Source: Halomonas sp. (GTDB lineage: Bacteria; Pseudomonadota; Gammaproteobacteria; Pseudomonadales; Halomonadaceae). Taken from it: DNA of 64,000 bases. Below, one piece after another: positions 9,609 through 19,838 of the stretch. Where the stretch lies: NCBI RefSeq assembly GCF_017515565.1, contig NZ_JAFWFN010000002.1, positions 1 to 64,000 of the forward strand, written 5' to 3'. The notes under the pieces were generated by a model. It did no database searches. It saw only the letters and a list, made by a program, of their open reading frames with translations, and had not been told where the DNA came from. The position numbers were made by a program, and so were the translations under genes. The first letter of the stretch is position 1. Every line of letters begins with the position of its first letter.

Positions 9609-11294
9609 ATGAAAGACACGATTATTTATTTGCTCGAAGGCGCGGTGACCGCGCTTAAGCACCAAGGCGTGCTGCCCAACGATTTACAGCCAGCCATTAA
9701 GGTCGACCCCACCAAAGATAAAGCCCACGGTGACTACGCCACTAACCTAGCGCTAATGCTGGCCAAACCCGCGGGCATGAAACCCCGTGAACTGGCCGAC
9801 GTCCTGGTGGCAGCTCTCCCCGCTAGCGACGCGATTCAAAAAACTGAGATTGCAGGCCCAGGGTTTATTAACTTTTTTGCCGCCGCCGATGCCGCTGCGC
9901 AAATCGTTGCCCAAGCGCTGGACAGCGGCGACGCCTTTGGTCGCAGCCTGATTGGTAAAGGCGAAAAAGTGCAGGTGGAGTTTGTGTCTGCCAACCCCAC
10001 TGGCCCGCTGCACGTGGGCCATGGCCGAGGAGCGGCAATTGGCGACTGCTTATGCCGCCTGCTAGAAGCCACCGGCTACGATGTGACCCGGGAGTTTTAC
10101 TACAACGACGCGGGCGCCCAGATCAAAAATCTAGCGCTTTCCGTGCAGGCACGCGCGAAAGGGCTGGGGCCCGATGACCCCAGCTGGCCCGAAGACGGCT
10201 ACCGTGGCGAATACATCATCGACGCTGCCAACGACTACATGGCAGGCAAAACAGTCACTGCCGACGACCGTGAAGTCACCGCCAAAGGCGATGCTAACGA
10301 CCTGAACGCTATTCAAGACTTCGCCGTTGCCTGGCTGCGCCGGGAGCAGGATTTAGACCTTAAAGCCTTTGGCGTTGAGTTTGACGTCTACTTCCTGGAA
10401 TCATCGCTTTATGAAGATGGCAAGGTGGACGCCACCGTCGAAAAGCTGGTCGCCAACGGCCACACTTATGAAGAAGATGGCGCCCTATGGCTGCGCACCA
10501 CCGATTTCGGCGATGACAAAGACCGTGTAATGCGCAAGCGCGAAGGTGGTTACACCTATTTCCTGCCCGATGTGGCCTACCACCTCAACAAGTGGCAGCG
10601 CGGCTTTAAAACCGTGATTAACGAGCAAGGCGCGGACCACCACTCCACCGTGACCCGTGTCCGCGCTGGCCTGCAGGCTCTGGAAGTGGGTATTCCTAAA
10701 GGCTGGCCCGACTACGTGCTGCACCAAATGGTCATGGTGACCCGCTCAGGCGTTGAGGTAAAACTCTCCAAGCGCGCCGGTAGCTACGTCACCGTGCGCG
10801 ACCTGATTGATGAAGTAGGCCGCGACGCGACGCGGTTCTTCCTGGCGGCTCGCCGGGCGGATTCGCAGCTGACGTTTGATATTGATCTGGCTCGCTCCCA
10901 GTCAAACGACAACCCGGTGTACTACATTCAATATGCCCACGCCCGGGTATGCAGCATGCTGCGCAAAGCTGAGGATGCAGGCAATCCCTTTGATCATGGC
11001 CTTGCCATGGCCAACTTGGCGCTGCTGGATAGCGACCAGGAGAAAGCGGTACTTAACCGCTTGGCTCGCTACCCGGAAGTGGTTGAGAACGCCGCCAAAA
11101 ACCGCGAACCCCAGCAGGTCGCCCAATACCTGCTGGATTTAGCCGGCGACTTCCACACCTGCTACAACGCGGTCAAAGTCATGGTTGATGACGACACCCT
11201 GCGCAATACGCGCTTAGCGCTTGGCCTAGCCACGCGGCAAGTGCTGCGTAATGGGCTTAATCTCATGGGGGTTAGCGCCCCAGAGGAGATGTAA
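9609..11294 (+). CDS. argS: Arginyl-tRNA synthetase
   Basis: Class I synthetase charging tRNA-Arg. The 561-residue protein has the N-terminal Arg-S additional domain ([18 protein letters not shown]), the HIGH-type motif HVGH at about 135-138 within [14 protein letters not shown], the ArgRS segment [11 protein letters not shown], and the C-terminal anticodon-binding DALR domain with [12 protein letters not shown]. The KMSKS-like position reads KLSKRAG. It is followed after 3 nt by a SPOR-domain gene; argS next to an FtsN-like gene and hslVU is a conserved order in pseudomonads and relatives. Confidence 0.96.
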   Translation: MKDTIIYLLEGAVTALKHQGVLPNDLQPAIKVDPTKDKAHGDYATNLALMLAKPAGMKPRELADVLVAALPASDAIQKTEIAGPGFINFFAAADAAAQIVAQALDSGDAFGRSLIGKGEKVQVEFVSANPTGPLHVGHGRGAAIGDCLCRLLEATGYDVTREFYYNDAGAQIKNLALSVQARAKGLGPDDPSWPEDGYRGEYIIDAANDYMAGKTVTADDREVTAKGDANDLNAIQDFAVAWLRREQDLDLKAFGVEFDVYFLESSLYEDGKVDATVEKLVANGHTYEEDGALWLRTTDFGDDKDRVMRKREGGYTYFLPDVAYHLNKWQRGFKTVINEQGADHHSTVTRVRAGLQALEVGIPKGWPDYVLHQMVMVTRSGVEVKLSKRAGSYVTVRDLIDEVGRDATRFFLAARRADSQLTFDIDLARSQSNDNPVYYIQYAHARVCSMLRKAEDAGNPFDHGLAMANLALLDSDQEKAVLNRLARYPEVVENAAKNREPQQVAQYLLDLAGDFHTCYNAVKVMVDDDTLRNTRLALGLATRQVLRNGLNLMGVSAPEEM

Positions 11295-11297
11295 GCT

Positions 11298-12029
11298 ATG
11301 GCCAGCCCACGCAAAAAGCCCACCCGCCGCGGCGCCACCTCGCAGCGCAAGTCCACCAACCGCTCCGGCGGTGGGTGGCGTGCTCCCGGCTGGCTTTGGG
11401 GGCTAGCAGGGGTGGCCGTCGGTTTTTTCCTAGCACAGCACCAGCACGGCACCGCTCCTTGGCAAGAGCCAAGCACGACAACGCCCCAGGCGACCGTACT
11501 GCCGAAACCATCCAGTAGCGACGAACGCAGCGCTGCCCGCCAAACAGAGAGCGCAGCGGAACCCTCAATGCCTACCTTCGAGTTTTACACGCTGCTACCT
11601 GAAACCGAGGTCATTGCGCCCGGCGTTACGCTACCCTCTACGGTTACCCGGCCGGAAGTCGCCGAACAGCCAGCCGAAAGCTCCGCAGATAGCAGTCCTG
11701 GCGACGACCCGATTGCCCAAGTCATCGCGGCCAACATGCGCCCGGAGGAACAAATCACCGCGGCCCAACAAGCGCCCGCCAGCCCCAGCACGCCCAATCG
11801 CTACGTACTGCAGGCCGCTTCATTCCGTGAACTTAGCGACGCCGAGCAGCTGCGCAGCCGCTTGCGTAACTTGAGCCTGCTTGCACAAATCAGCGAAGTG
11901 CAGGCCGGGGGCGACACTTGGCACCGCGTTCAGGTGGGCCCCTATGAAGATACCCGGGAGCTGAACCGTGCCCAGGATCTTATGAGCACCCAAGGTATAG
12001 AGCCGCTGCTGATTCAGCTGCAAAACTAG
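11298..12029 (+). CDS. SPOR-domain protein, FtsN-like
   Basis: A 243-residue bitopic inner-membrane protein. A basic, arginine/lysine-rich cytoplasmic tail (residues 1-31) is followed by one hydrophobic helix (about 32-50, GWLWGLAGVAVGFFL), then a low-complexity Pro/Ser/Thr/Ala periplasmic linker, and a C-terminal SPOR domain (about 170-243, RYVLQAASF ... VQVGPY) that binds denuded glycan strands at division septa. The layout and the argS/hslV context match the FtsN-like protein at this locus in other gammaproteobacteria, but the linker is too divergent to prove it is the essential FtsN. Confidence 0.82.
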   Translation: MASPRKKPTRRGATSQRKSTNRSGGGWRAPGWLWGLAGVAVGFFLAQHQHGTAPWQEPSTTTPQATVLPKPSSSDERSAARQTESAAEPSMPTFEFYTLLPETEVIAPGVTLPSTVTRPEVAEQPAESSADSSPGDDPIAQVIAANMRPEEQITAAQQAPASPSTPNRYVLQAASFRELSDAEQLRSRLRNLSLLAQISEVQAGGDTWHRVQVGPYEDTRELNRAQDLMSTQGIEPLLIQLQN

Positions 12030-12083
12030 CGAGTCGATCACCTAGATACGGCCCAAACACGCTTTATCTAACGGCTTTATTGC

Positions 12084-12114
12084 GCGGGCGGTTGATTTTT
12101 TATCAGCCGCCCGC
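12084..12114 (+). terminator. Strong hairpin between the SPOR gene and hslV
   Basis: Arms GCGGGCGGTTGAT and ATCAGCCGCCCGC (13 bp with one G-U) around a TTTTT loop, followed by ATTTTGTT. Probable terminator, or a partial one, after the SPOR gene. Confidence 0.65.
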
Positions 12115-12200
12115 ATTTTGTTGGGAATCGCTTTTTTTGCGGCCGCTGTAATCGGCCCATCAGTCATCGGGAGCACGCCTCCCCCCAAGGAGTTATCTCC

Positions 12201-12734
12201 ATGACCACGATTGTTTCCGTACGCCGCGGTAACCAAGTTGCCCTTGCTGGCGACGGCCAGGTCTCACTGGGTAATACCGTGATGAAAGGCAATGCCAGTA
12301 AAGTACGTCGCCTCTACCGTGGCAAAGTGCTGGCAGGTTTTGCCGGTGGTACCGCTGATGCCTTTACCCTGTTTGAGCGTTTTGAAGCACAGTTGGAAAA
12401 GTACCAGGGGCACCTCACGAAAGCGGCGGTTGAGCTAGCCAAAGATTGGCGCACCGACCGCGCCCTGCGCCGTCTTGAAGCGCTGCTTGCGGTGGCTGAC
12501 CACAGCGCCTCGCTCATCATTACCGGCAACGGTGATGTGGTTGAACCTGAACGCGGCATTATCGCCATTGGCTCCGGTGGTAACTTTGCCCAAGCCAGTG
12601 CCCGGGCGCTGCTCGAAAATACCGAGCTTTCCGCCAGAGAAATTACCGAGAAATCCCTGCAAATCGCCGGTGACATCTGCGTATTTACCAATCACCACGT
12701 GACGCTTGAAGAGCTGAACATCAACGACCGTTGA
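12201..12734 (+). CDS. hslV: ATP-dependent protease subunit HslV
   Basis: Peptidase subunit of the two-component HslUV (ClpQY) heat-shock protease; forms two stacked hexamers. The 177 residues begin MTTIVSVRR: Met1 is removed so that Thr2 is the N-terminal nucleophile. Also seen are [35 protein letters not shown] and the [12 protein letters not shown]-like segment ([14 protein letters not shown]). AAGGAG lies 7-8 nt before the ATG. hslU follows after 10 nt, giving a two-gene unit. Confidence 0.97.
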   Translation: MTTIVSVRRGNQVALAGDGQVSLGNTVMKGNASKVRRLYRGKVLAGFAGGTADAFTLFERFEAQLEKYQGHLTKAAVELAKDWRTDRALRRLEALLAVADHSASLIITGNGDVVEPERGIIAIGSGGNFAQASARALLENTELSAREITEKSLQIAGDICVFTNHHVTLEELNINDR

Positions 12735-12744
12735 GGCCAACTTT

Positions 12745-14067
12745 ATGACCCAGATGACACCCCGCGAAATTGTTCACGCCCTGGATCAATATATTATTGG
12801 CCAGCAAGACGCTAAACGCGCCGTCGCCATCGCGCTGCGTAACCGCTGGCGTCGCATGCAGCTCGATGACGATCTTCGCTCTGAAGTCACGCCAAAAAAC
12901 ATATTGATGATTGGCCCCACCGGCGTGGGTAAAACCGAAATTGCCCGCCGCTTGGCCAAACTCGCCCGTGCACCGTTTATTAAAGTTGAAGCCACCAAAT
13001 TTACCGAAGTGGGTTACGTCGGTCGCGACGTTGAGTCGATAATCCGCGACCTAATGGAAGCCGCCATTAAAATGGTGCGCGAGCACGCCAAAGAAGAAGT
13101 GGGACACCGCGCCGAAGACGCCGCGGAAGATCGCGTGCTAGACGCCCTTCTACCGCCCCCTCGTGGCCAAGAAGATAAGCCTCGCGAAGATAACGGCACT
13201 CGCCAGGTCTTCCGTAAAAAGCTGCGCGAAGGCCAACTTGACGATAAAGAGATTGATATAGAGGTCTCCTCCCAAGGCCAGGGCATCGACATCATGACTC
13301 CGCCGGGCATGGAGGAGATGACCAGTCAGTTGCAGAGCCTGTTCTCCAATATGGGTCAGCAAAAACGCGAGCAGCGCCGCGTTACCGTGAAAGAAGCGCT
13401 GGTACTGCTGCGCGATGAAGAAGCCGGCAAACTGGTCAATGAAGAAGAGATAAAAGCCCGCGCTGTTGAAGCCGTTGAGCAGCACGGCATTGTATTCCTG
13501 GATGAGATCGACAAAGTCGCTAAAGGCAGCGGCCAGTCCAGCGGTGGCGAAGTCTCCCGCGAAGGGGTGCAGCGCGACCTGCTACCGCTGATTGAAGGCT
13601 CTACCGTATCCACCAAGTACGGCATGGTTAAAACCGACCACATTCTCTTCATCGCCTCCGGCGCCTTTCACCTATCGCGCCCCTCGGACCTGATTCCTGA
13701 ACTGCAGGGCCGCCTGCCGATTCGCGTTGAGTTAGACGCCCTAACACCGGGCGACTTCCAGCGGATTCTCACCGAGCCCTCCGCCTCGCTCACCAAGCAG
13801 TATCAAGCACTGCTGGCGACTGAAGGGCTGGATATCGAGTTCACGCCAGACGGTATCGAACGTATTGCCGAAATCTCCTGGCAGGTCAACGAAGGCACCG
13901 AAAATATCGGCGCTCGCCGCCTGCACACAGTGCTAGAGCGCTTGCTGGAGGAAGCCTCGTTTAAAGGCGGTGATATGGATAGCCCCCTGGTCATTGATGC
14001 TGATTACGTCAACGCCCAACTGGGCGAACTGGCGGTGGACGAAGATCTGTCGCGCTATATTTTGTAA
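12745..14067 (+). CDS. hslU: ATP-dependent protease ATPase subunit HslU
   Basis: AAA+ unfoldase that recognises and feeds substrates to HslV. 440 residues: N-terminal [17 protein letters not shown], Walker [10 protein letters not shown] at 57-65, pore motif [15 protein letters not shown] (GYVG), the HslU-specific I domain (about 110-240) with its Glu/Arg-rich helices, Walker [10 protein letters not shown] near residue 250, sensor-2 [10 protein letters not shown], and the C-terminal LSRYIL tail that inserts between HslV subunits. Fully conserved and apparently intact. Confidence 0.97.
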   Translation: MTQMTPREIVHALDQYIIGQQDAKRAVAIALRNRWRRMQLDDDLRSEVTPKNILMIGPTGVGKTEIARRLAKLARAPFIKVEATKFTEVGYVGRDVESIIRDLMEAAIKMVREHAKEEVGHRAEDAAEDRVLDALLPPPRGQEDKPREDNGTRQVFRKKLREGQLDDKEIDIEVSSQGQGIDIMTPPGMEEMTSQLQSLFSNMGQQKREQRRVTVKEALVLLRDEEAGKLVNEEEIKARAVEAVEQHGIVFLDEIDKVAKGSGQSSGGEVSREGVQRDLLPLIEGSTVSTKYGMVKTDHILFIASGAFHLSRPSDLIPELQGRLPIRVELDALTPGDFQRILTEPSASLTKQYQALLATEGLDIEFTPDGIERIAEISWQVNEGTENIGARRLHTVLERLLEEASFKGGDMDSPLVIDADYVNAQLGELAVDEDLSRYIL

Positions 14068-14183
14068 TCCGTAACTGAGCGCGCCTAGTAGGCGTCATCA
14101 TCATCGCTGCTTGAGCAAGTGTGCGACGGCCAAGCAGCGGTGATGATATCCGCCACCGACGCCGTAAAGAGGTAATGTCATCC

Positions 14184-14567
14184 ATGAACGCTCCCACCCC
14201 CACCCGGGTTCACTATCATAAGCAGGCCCGCGAGCTGGAGCTTGGTTACGCCAACGGCGAAAGCTACCGTCTACCGGTCGAGTTTTTGCGGGTCTACTCT
14301 CCCTCTGCCGAAGTGCGCGGCCACGGCGGCGATACGGCAGTGCTTCAAGTCGGCAAAAAAGATGTTGGCCTGCAAAATATTACCCAAGCGGGTAATTACG
14401 CGTTGAAGCTACACTTTGACGATGGACATGATAGCGGCCTGTACAGCTGGAACTACCTGTTTGATCTTGCCCAGCACCAGGATGCCTACTGGCAGAACTA
14501 CCTCCAACGGTTAGCAGCAGCAGGCGCCTCGCGGGAACCAGCCAGCATTCAATTTAAACAGCTGTGA
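14184..14567 (+). CDS. DUF971 (GBBH-like N-terminal) protein
   Basis: A 127-residue protein matching the DUF971 family, the zinc-binding N-terminal domain also found fused in gamma-butyrobetaine hydroxylase. Recognisable: RELELGYANGESYRLPVEFLR, VRGHGG, and YALKLHFDDGHDSGLYSW. Function unknown; stand-alone versions commonly sit beside hslU. I place the start at ATG 14184 because AGAGG lies 11 nt upstream; the ATG at 14175 is only 2 nt from it, and the frame upstream to 14121 has no family resemblance. Probably transcribed with hslVU. Confidence 0.82.
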   Translation: MNAPTPTRVHYHKQARELELGYANGESYRLPVEFLRVYSPSAEVRGHGGDTAVLQVGKKDVGLQNITQAGNYALKLHFDDGHDSGLYSWNYLFDLAQHQDAYWQNYLQRLAAAGASREPASIQFKQL

Positions 14568-14588
14568 CGCTGCGCCCCAGGTGAAGCA

Positions 14589-14618
14589 CAGACAAATTGG
14601 GGCAGAGAAGGCTACAAT
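14589..14618 (+). promoter_or_regulatory. Candidate promoter for ubiE
   Basis: -35-like CAGACA (14589-14594) and -10 TACAAT (14613-14618) with an 18-nt spacer, 70 nt before the ubiE ATG. The -35 match is weak. Confidence 0.3.
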
Positions 14619-14689
14619 ATCTCCAACCTTTTTAATGCGACGACCTCCAGGTCGATTATTACCGCCTCGAACTCGGGAGCTACAGCCCC

Positions 14690-15445
14690 ATGAGCCCCAC
14701 GGATAAACGCACTACCCATTTCGGTTACCAAGAAGTACCCGTTGACGAGAAAGCCGCTCGGGTAGCTGATGTATTCCACTCAGTTGCTGCTCGCTACGAC
14801 GTTATGAATGACCTCATGTCCATGGGCATTCACCGCGTTTGGAAGCGGCTCACCATTGAGCGCGCTGGCGTTCGCCCTGGCCACCAGGTGTTAGACATTG
14901 CTGGCGGCACCGGTGATTTAACGCTTAAGTTTTCACGTTTGGTCGGCCCCAGTGGCAAAGTGGTGCTCGCAGACATCAACGCGTCCATGTTGAAAGTAGG
15001 CCGCGACAAGCTGATGGATAACGGCGTAGGCGGTAACGTTGAGTACGTTCAGGCTAACGCTGAGTGCCTGCCGTTTCCCGATAATAGCTTCGACTGCATC
15101 ACTATCGCCTTCGGCCTACGCAACGTCACCGATAAAGACGCCGCGCTGCGCTCTATGGCCCGGGTGCTAAAACCCGGTGGCCGGCTGTTGGTGCTTGAGT
15201 TTTCCAAGCCCAATAACCCGCTACTGTCCAAAGCCTACGACGAATACTCCTTCCGTCTGCTGCCCAAAATGGGTGAGCTAGTGGCGGGCGATGGCGAAAG
15301 CTATCGCTACCTAGCGGAGTCTATTCGTATGCACCCAGACCAAGAAACGCTGAAAGGGATGATGGAAACCGCAGGCCTTGAGCGGGTTGAATATACCAAT
15401 CTGACCGGTGGTATCGTTGCCCTTCACCGTGGCATCAAACTATGA
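14690..15445 (+). CDS. ubiE: Ubiquinone/menaquinone C-methyltransferase UbiE
   Basis: SAM-dependent C-methylation of the benzoquinol ring in ubiquinone (and demethylmenaquinone) synthesis. 251 residues with [21 protein letters not shown] at the start, [18 protein letters not shown], the SAM-binding motif [14 protein letters not shown] near residues 66-80, and the C-terminal FLPKMG-like segment ([20 protein letters not shown]). It heads the ubiE-ubiJ-ubiB cluster, whose order is as in E. coli. Confidence 0.97.
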   Translation: MSPTDKRTTHFGYQEVPVDEKAARVADVFHSVAARYDVMNDLMSMGIHRVWKRLTIERAGVRPGHQVLDIAGGTGDLTLKFSRLVGPSGKVVLADINASMLKVGRDKLMDNGVGGNVEYVQANAECLPFPDNSFDCITIAFGLRNVTDKDAALRSMARVLKPGGRLLVLEFSKPNNPLLSKAYDEYSFRLLPKMGELVAGDGESYRYLAESIRMHPDQETLKGMMETAGLERVEYTNLTGGIVALHRGIKL

Positions 15446-15485
15446 AGTCACTGTAAACCATGACGTTACTGAACAAGAGGTCAGC

Positions 15486-16166
15486 ATGCTGGTAACCCCG
15501 ACCCTACTGCTGGCCGGATGTGAACGCACGTTGAACGCCCTCCTCGCCCGCGACCCGGCAGCCCCTACCCGGCTGGCTCAGCTTGCGGGCAGCCGTTTGT
15601 TGGTGAGGCTGGAAAAGCCTCATCTGCAGCTGGTGCTTCACTACCACCATGCCGGTATCGACCTGCTGCGGGGCGACGAACTCGATGAGACAGACGTAGA
15701 CGCCATTGTCGAGCTTACCCCGGAAACCTTTTCAGAGTGGCTTAGCGGCGCCTCTGTCGAGCGGCTTATGTTTGATGGCAAGCTCTCCGTGCGTGGCCGC
15801 ATTCATTTAGTAGAAGCTACCCGTGACCTGCTGCTTGACCTGGATATCGACTGGGAAGGTGAGTTAGCCCGTTGGCTAGGCGACCTACCGGCACACTCCC
15901 TGGCTGAAGGTATCCGTCGCGCCGCCCGCTGGGGGCTACGGGCCAAGGACGAGCTGCTTCAAGACGTCTCGGAATATGTATTTGAAGAAGCCCGCCTACT
16001 CCCTGGCCGCCAGCAGCGCAGCGTGCTACGCGACCATTTAACCGAACTTGAGGTGGCTACCGACCGCCTGGAGGCGCGGCTTAATCGCCTTCAGCGCCGC
16101 CTAAGCCAGCTGGCGCCAGCGCCGTCATCAAGTGCGCCCGTAAACACCGAGGAGCAGCGCCCATGA
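15486..16166 (+). CDS. ubiJ: Ubiquinone biosynthesis accessory factor UbiJ (SCP2 domain)
   Basis: UbiJ is a lipid-binding accessory factor of the soluble Ubi complex that carries hydrophobic ubiquinone intermediates. The 226-residue protein has an N-terminal sterol-carrier-like (SCP2) region (about 1-115, [31 protein letters not shown]) and a C-terminal coiled coil ([22 protein letters not shown]). Start at ATG 15486 is set by AAGAGG 5 nt upstream. The last 4 nt overlap the ubiB start, implying translational coupling. Sequence conservation in UbiJ is low, so position between ubiE and ubiB carries much of the call. Confidence 0.88.
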   Translation: MLVTPTLLLAGCERTLNALLARDPAAPTRLAQLAGSRLLVRLEKPHLQLVLHYHHAGIDLLRGDELDETDVDAIVELTPETFSEWLSGASVERLMFDGKLSVRGRIHLVEATRDLLLDLDIDWEGELARWLGDLPAHSLAEGIRRAARWGLRAKDELLQDVSEYVFEEARLLPGRQQRSVLRDHLTELEVATDRLEARLNRLQRRLSQLAPAPSSSAPVNTEEQRP

Positions 16167-17785
16167 GCCTGCGGCTGTTCAAAATTGTCTGGGTAATTAC
16201 CCGCCACCGCCTAGACACCTTGATTCCTATTGAACGCCTGCCGCTTTGGCTACGCACGCTTATGTGGTTCTCCCCACTGCGTTTAGTGCCCATTGGCAAG
16301 CGCTCTAGAGGCGAACGGTTAAGGCTGGCGCTTGAAGCACTAGGGCCTATTTTCATTAAATTTGGCCAGATGCTTTCCACGCGGCGCGACCTGTTACCCG
16401 AGGACATCGCCGATGAGTTAAAGCGGCTTCAAGACCAGGTGCCCCCCTTCCCCGGTGAAAAGGCCGCGGCAAGGGTGGAGAAAGAGCTGAATATGTCGCT
16501 GACCGAAGCGTTTGCGGCATTTGATCGGGCGCCGCTGGCCTCCGCGTCGATTGCTCAAGTACACGCAGCAACGCTACACACCGGCGAAGACGTGGTGGTA
16601 AAAATTATCCGCCCTGGCATCGACCGTATTATGCGCCAGGATATGGCGCTGATGTATCAGGTCGCCAAGCTGTTCGCTAAAGTGCCCGAAGCCAAGCGCC
16701 TCCGCCCGGTGGAAGTCATCCGCGACTATGAAGCAACGCTGTTTGACGAACTTGACCTCTACAAAGAAGCCGCCAACACGTCACAGCTAAAGCGCAACTT
16801 TAAAGATTCGCCGCTGCTGTTTGTGCCCACTATTTATTGGCCCTTCACCCGTCGGCATGTCATGGTGCAAGAGCGAATTCGCGGCGTACCGGTTGCCGAC
16901 CTAGAGACGCTTAGAGCCCAAGGCACCAATCTAAAAAAACTCGCCGAACGTGGCGTAGAGCTATTTTTCACCCAGGTGTTCCGGGATAACTTTTTCCACG
17001 CTGACATGCACCCCGGCAATATTTTTGTTAACTGTGACAACCCCGAGGATCCGCAATATATCGCCATCGACTGCGGTATTGTGGGCAGCTTAACCCGAGA
17101 AGACCAAGACTACCTGGCGCGCAATCTGCTGGCGTTTTTCCACCAGGATTACTATGAAGTCGCCGCCCTGCATATTGAGTCCGGCTGGGTGGGCGAAAAC
17201 ACTCGCGCGAATGAGTTTGCTGCCGCCATTCGTACCGTTTGCGAGCCTATTCTTGAGAAGCCGCTAAAGGATATCTCGTTTGGGCAGGTACTTTTGGGGC
17301 TGTTCCAAACCGCCCGGCGTTTTAATATGGAAGTTCAACCCCAGCTGGTGCTACTGCAGAAAACGCTGCTTAACATCGAAGGCCTGGGTCGCCAGCTTTA
17401 TCCTGACCTGGATTTATGGAGCACCGCAAAGCCCTACCTTGAGCAGTGGATGAAAGACCGCGTAGGGGTAAGCGGCCTTTGGGAGTCGTTAAAGCGACAA
17501 GCGCCAGAGCTTTCTCACCAACTGCCGGAGCTGCCGGTATTAGCCCACCAAGCGCTAAGCCGTATGGAGCATGAACACCGCCAGCGTCATCAACAGGTCA
17601 GCGCCCTGAGCAACATGCGCAGCCAGTTAACGCGCCAAGGTAAACGCCAGTACCGGCTACGGGTAGGTTTAATTCTGGTGGCAATTGCCCTAGCGTGGCA
17701 ACCGCTTAGCAGCTGGGCTGCCACCCAAGAGTGGCCCGTATTAGCCGCGGCTGGCCTAGGGCTACTGCTGCTGTTATGGCAGTAA
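16163..17785 (+). CDS. ubiB: UbiB atypical kinase/ATPase of ubiquinone synthesis
   Basis: Membrane-anchored ADCK/ABC1-family protein needed for the hydroxylation stage of ubiquinone synthesis. 540 residues: N-terminal KxGQ-type motif ([16 protein letters not shown]) that occludes the active site, the Ala-rich loop [10 protein letters not shown], the catalytic HADMHPGN and the metal-binding IDCG. Two hydrophobic helices close the C-terminus (about 500-540). Start ATG overlaps the ubiJ stop by 4 nt. Length and motifs are canonical. Confidence 0.96.
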   Translation: MSLRLFKIVWVITRHRLDTLIPIERLPLWLRTLMWFSPLRLVPIGKRSRGERLRLALEALGPIFIKFGQMLSTRRDLLPEDIADELKRLQDQVPPFPGEKAAARVEKELNMSLTEAFAAFDRAPLASASIAQVHAATLHTGEDVVVKIIRPGIDRIMRQDMALMYQVAKLFAKVPEAKRLRPVEVIRDYEATLFDELDLYKEAANTSQLKRNFKDSPLLFVPTIYWPFTRRHVMVQERIRGVPVADLETLRAQGTNLKKLAERGVELFFTQVFRDNFFHADMHPGNIFVNCDNPEDPQYIAIDCGIVGSLTREDQDYLARNLLAFFHQDYYEVAALHIESGWVGENTRANEFAAAIRTVCEPILEKPLKDISFGQVLLGLFQTARRFNMEVQPQLVLLQKTLLNIEGLGRQLYPDLDLWSTAKPYLEQWMKDRVGVSGLWESLKRQAPELSHQLPELPVLAHQALSRMEHEHRQRHQQVSALSNMRSQLTRQGKRQYRLRVGLILVAIALAWQPLSSWAATQEWPVLAAAGLGLLLLLWQ

Positions 17786-17837
17786 AACCCGCCAGCCAGC
17801 GAGACTAAAATGCCCTGCCGATTCAACAAGGAACACC

Positions 17838-18194
17838 ATGAGTACAACCGCTAACCAAACGCCCGTATTGGACGCTTTAGCCGAGGTATTGAAGCAGCGC
17901 CGCCATGCGTCAGCAGAAGATTCTTATGTTGCCTCCTTGCATCATAAGGGTTTGAACAAGATACTCGAAAAAGTTGGCGAAGAAGCGACTGAAACGCTGC
18001 TCGCAGCAAAAGATGCCGAACACGGTGGCGAGCAAGCACGTAAAGCGTTGATCGCTGAAACCGCCGACCTGTGGTTTCATAGCCTGGTGATGCTGTCGCA
18101 CTTAGACCTGGATCACCAGTGCGTACTCGATGAGCTAGCAAAGCGGTTGGGTATTTCTGGTCACGACGAAAAAGCGTCTCGCACACAACGTTAA
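17838..18194 (+). CDS. hisE: Phosphoribosyl-ATP pyrophosphatase
   Basis: Second step of histidine synthesis: PR-ATP to PR-AMP plus diphosphate. The 118-residue all-helical MazG-like protein has [19 protein letters not shown], the metal-binding KVGEEATE motif and [11 protein letters not shown]. It is the stand-alone HisE form; no hisI is adjacent. AAGGAA lies 7 nt upstream of the ATG. hisE directly before tatABC is a frequent order in pseudomonads and relatives. Confidence 0.95.
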   Translation: MSTTANQTPVLDALAEVLKQRRHASAEDSYVASLHHKGLNKILEKVGEEATETLLAAKDAEHGGEQARKALIAETADLWFHSLVMLSHLDLDHQCVLDELAKRLGISGHDEKASRTQR

Positions 18195-18217
18195 CCTGCA
18201 CCGATGAGGAAATGCAT

Positions 18218-18511
18218 ATGTTAGGTGGTATCAGTATTTGGCAGCTGCTGATTGTTCTGGGCATTATTATCCTGATTTTCGGCACTAAAAAGCTGCGTAA
18301 TGTGGGCACCGACCTAGGCGGTGCAGTCAAAGGCTTCAAAAAAGCGATGCACGAAGAAGAGAAAGACGGCGATAAAAAAGACGCTGATCAGCCCCAGGCA
18401 AAGGTAAGCCATGAAGAGGCTGGCAACACTTACGATGTGCAGGCCGAAGAGAAGCGTGCGGCGGAAGCGGAAGAGAGCCGCCCTGTAGACAGCAACCAAG
18501 AGCGCAAATAA
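18218..18511 (+). CDS. tatA: Sec-independent translocase subunit TatA
   Basis: Pore-forming subunit of the twin-arginine translocase, exporting folded proteins across the inner membrane. 97 residues: one N-terminal membrane helix (about 5-21, [15 protein letters not shown]), [24 protein letters not shown] forming the hinge and amphipathic helix, then a long acidic, disordered tail. Start at ATG 18218 because GAGGA is 7 nt upstream; the ATG at 18212 is only 1 nt from it. The tail of about 55 residues is longer than in E. coli TatA. Confidence 0.95.
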   Translation: MLGGISIWQLLIVLGIIILIFGTKKLRNVGTDLGGAVKGFKKAMHEEEKDGDKKDADQPQAKVSHEEAGNTYDVQAEEKRAAEAEESRPVDSNQERK

Positions 18512-18514
18512 CCC

Positions 18515-18967
18515 ATGCTGGATATCGGCTTCCTTGAACTCATGCTCATTGGCATCGTCTCGCTGCTGGTTCTTGGTCCTGAGCGCTTGCCAAAAGCGGC
18601 GCGTACTGCGGGCATGTGGATTGGCAAGATCAAGCGAACGGTATCCGGTATGCAGCGTGAAATTAGCGCCCAGCTGGAAGCAGAAGAGCTGCGCCAAAAG
18701 CTTAACGAGCAGCAAAAAAAGCTCGACGATAGCTTAAAGAAAGCTAAGCAGGACGTTGAGAGCATTGCCGACTCATCCTCGGCCAGCACCTCAACGCCCG
18801 CCGCGCAGCATGAAACTGAACAGCGAGTCGCCAGCGCCAGCGCCCGGTTAGACGACGCCCTACAAACGGTACGCGAAGATACTAATAGCAAGGATCTTCA
18901 CAACGCCGACCTTGAAAAGGCTGATCTTAAAAAGGCCGATCTTAAAAAGGATAGCAATCACCAATGA
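18515..18967 (+). CDS. tatB: Sec-independent translocase subunit TatB
   Basis: Substrate-receptor subunit, partner of TatC. 150 residues: MLDIGFLELMLIGIVSLLVLGPERLPKAARTAG gives the single membrane helix with the conserved Glu8 and the LGPERLP hinge, then an amphipathic helix and a charged coiled region. The last 25 residues contain three ADLxK-like pentapeptides. Three nucleotides separate it from tatA and its last 4 nt overlap tatC. Confidence 0.94.
   Translation: MLDIGFLELMLIGIVSLLVLGPERLPKAARTAGMWIGKIKRTVSGMQREISAQLEAEELRQKLNEQQKKLDDSLKKAKQDVESIADSSSASTSTPAAQHETEQRVASASARLDDALQTVREDTNSKDLHNADLEKADLKKADLKKDSNHQ
18905..18949 (+). repeat. Three 15-bp tandem repeats at the 3' end of tatB
   Basis: Units 18905-18919, 18920-18934 and 18935-18949 are near-identical copies of GCCGATCTTAAAAAG (two exact from the second base differences aside), encoding ADLEK-ADLKK-ADLKK. 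The unit length is a multiple of three, so copy-number change keeps the frame. Confidence 0.85.
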
Positions 18968-19743
18968 GCATGTCTGGCGATTCACAGGAGCCGCGTAACG
19001 AGCAAAGCCAAGCCCCGCTTATTGAGCACCTAATAGAGCTGCGAACGCGCCTCATAAAAGCCGTGGTCGTCATTCTGGTGATCTTCCTCGGTCTTTATGC
19101 CTTTGCTAACGATATTTATACCTTTGTTGCCGATCCATTAATGGCCCTGCTACCTGAAGGGTCACAGATGATTGCTACCGAGGTAGCCTCTCCTTTCCTT
19201 GCCCCCTTTAAGCTGACCCTCGTGGTCGCTGTGTTTATCGCTATCCCCTTTGTGCTCCACCAAGCGTGGGCGTTTGTGGCGCCGGGGCTATACGATAATG
19301 AAAAAGCGTTGGCTATTCCGATTTTGGTGTCTAGCGTTGCGCTTTTTTACGCTGGCGCGGCATTTGCTTATTACGTGGTGTTTCCGCTGCTGTTTGAGTT
19401 CTTCACCCAAACAGGCCCGGAAAACGTCGCGGTAATGACCGACATTAATCAGTACCTTAACTTTGTGCTGAAGCTATTTTTTGCGTTTGGTGTCGCTTTT
19501 GAAATCCCCATTGCCACCTTCTTGCTGATTCTTTCAGGTGCTACCACCGTCGAAAGTCTCTCCAAAAAACGCCCCTATATTGTGTTGGGCTGCTTTGTCG
19601 TGGGTATGCTATTAACGCCCCCCGATATTATTTCCCAGAGCCTTCTCGCAATCCCCATGTACCTGCTCTATGAAGTGGGGCTGCTGTTTGGCCGCCTAGT
19701 GCGCAAGCGCAAGACCGAAGCCGCCGATGAAGAGAACGAATAG
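18964..19743 (+). CDS. tatC: Sec-independent translocase subunit TatC
   Basis: Polytopic receptor that binds twin-arginine signal peptides. 259 residues with six predicted membrane helices; the N-terminal IEHLIELRTRLIKA motif carries the conserved Glu and Arg of the signal-peptide site, and FVAPGLYDNEKA and the conserved FEIP(I) loop are present. Overlaps tatB by 4 nt. The unit ends at a strong hairpin terminator. Confidence 0.96.
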   Translation: MSMSGDSQEPRNEQSQAPLIEHLIELRTRLIKAVVVILVIFLGLYAFANDIYTFVADPLMALLPEGSQMIATEVASPFLAPFKLTLVVAVFIAIPFVLHQAWAFVAPGLYDNEKALAIPILVSSVALFYAGAAFAYYVVFPLLFEFFTQTGPENVAVMTDINQYLNFVLKLFFAFGVAFEIPIATFLLILSGATTVESLSKKRPYIVLGCFVVGMLLTPPDIISQSLLAIPMYLLYEVGLLFGRLVRKRKTEAADEENE

Positions 19744-19769
19744 CGGCTAAGCACCTATATGCGCTCATT

Positions 19770-19806
19770 AAAAAACCCCTGCCATCTTAGATGGCAGGGG
19801 TTTTTT
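19770..19806. terminator. Bidirectional terminator between tatC and elbB
   Basis: A perfect 15-bp inverted repeat beginning AAAAACCCCTGCCAT with loop CTTAG and a T run on each strand. It ends both the tat transcript and the convergent elbB transcript. Confidence 0.9.
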
Positions 19807-19838
19807 GCTCTATTTACTCAACCACGGCGAGCGTTCGT

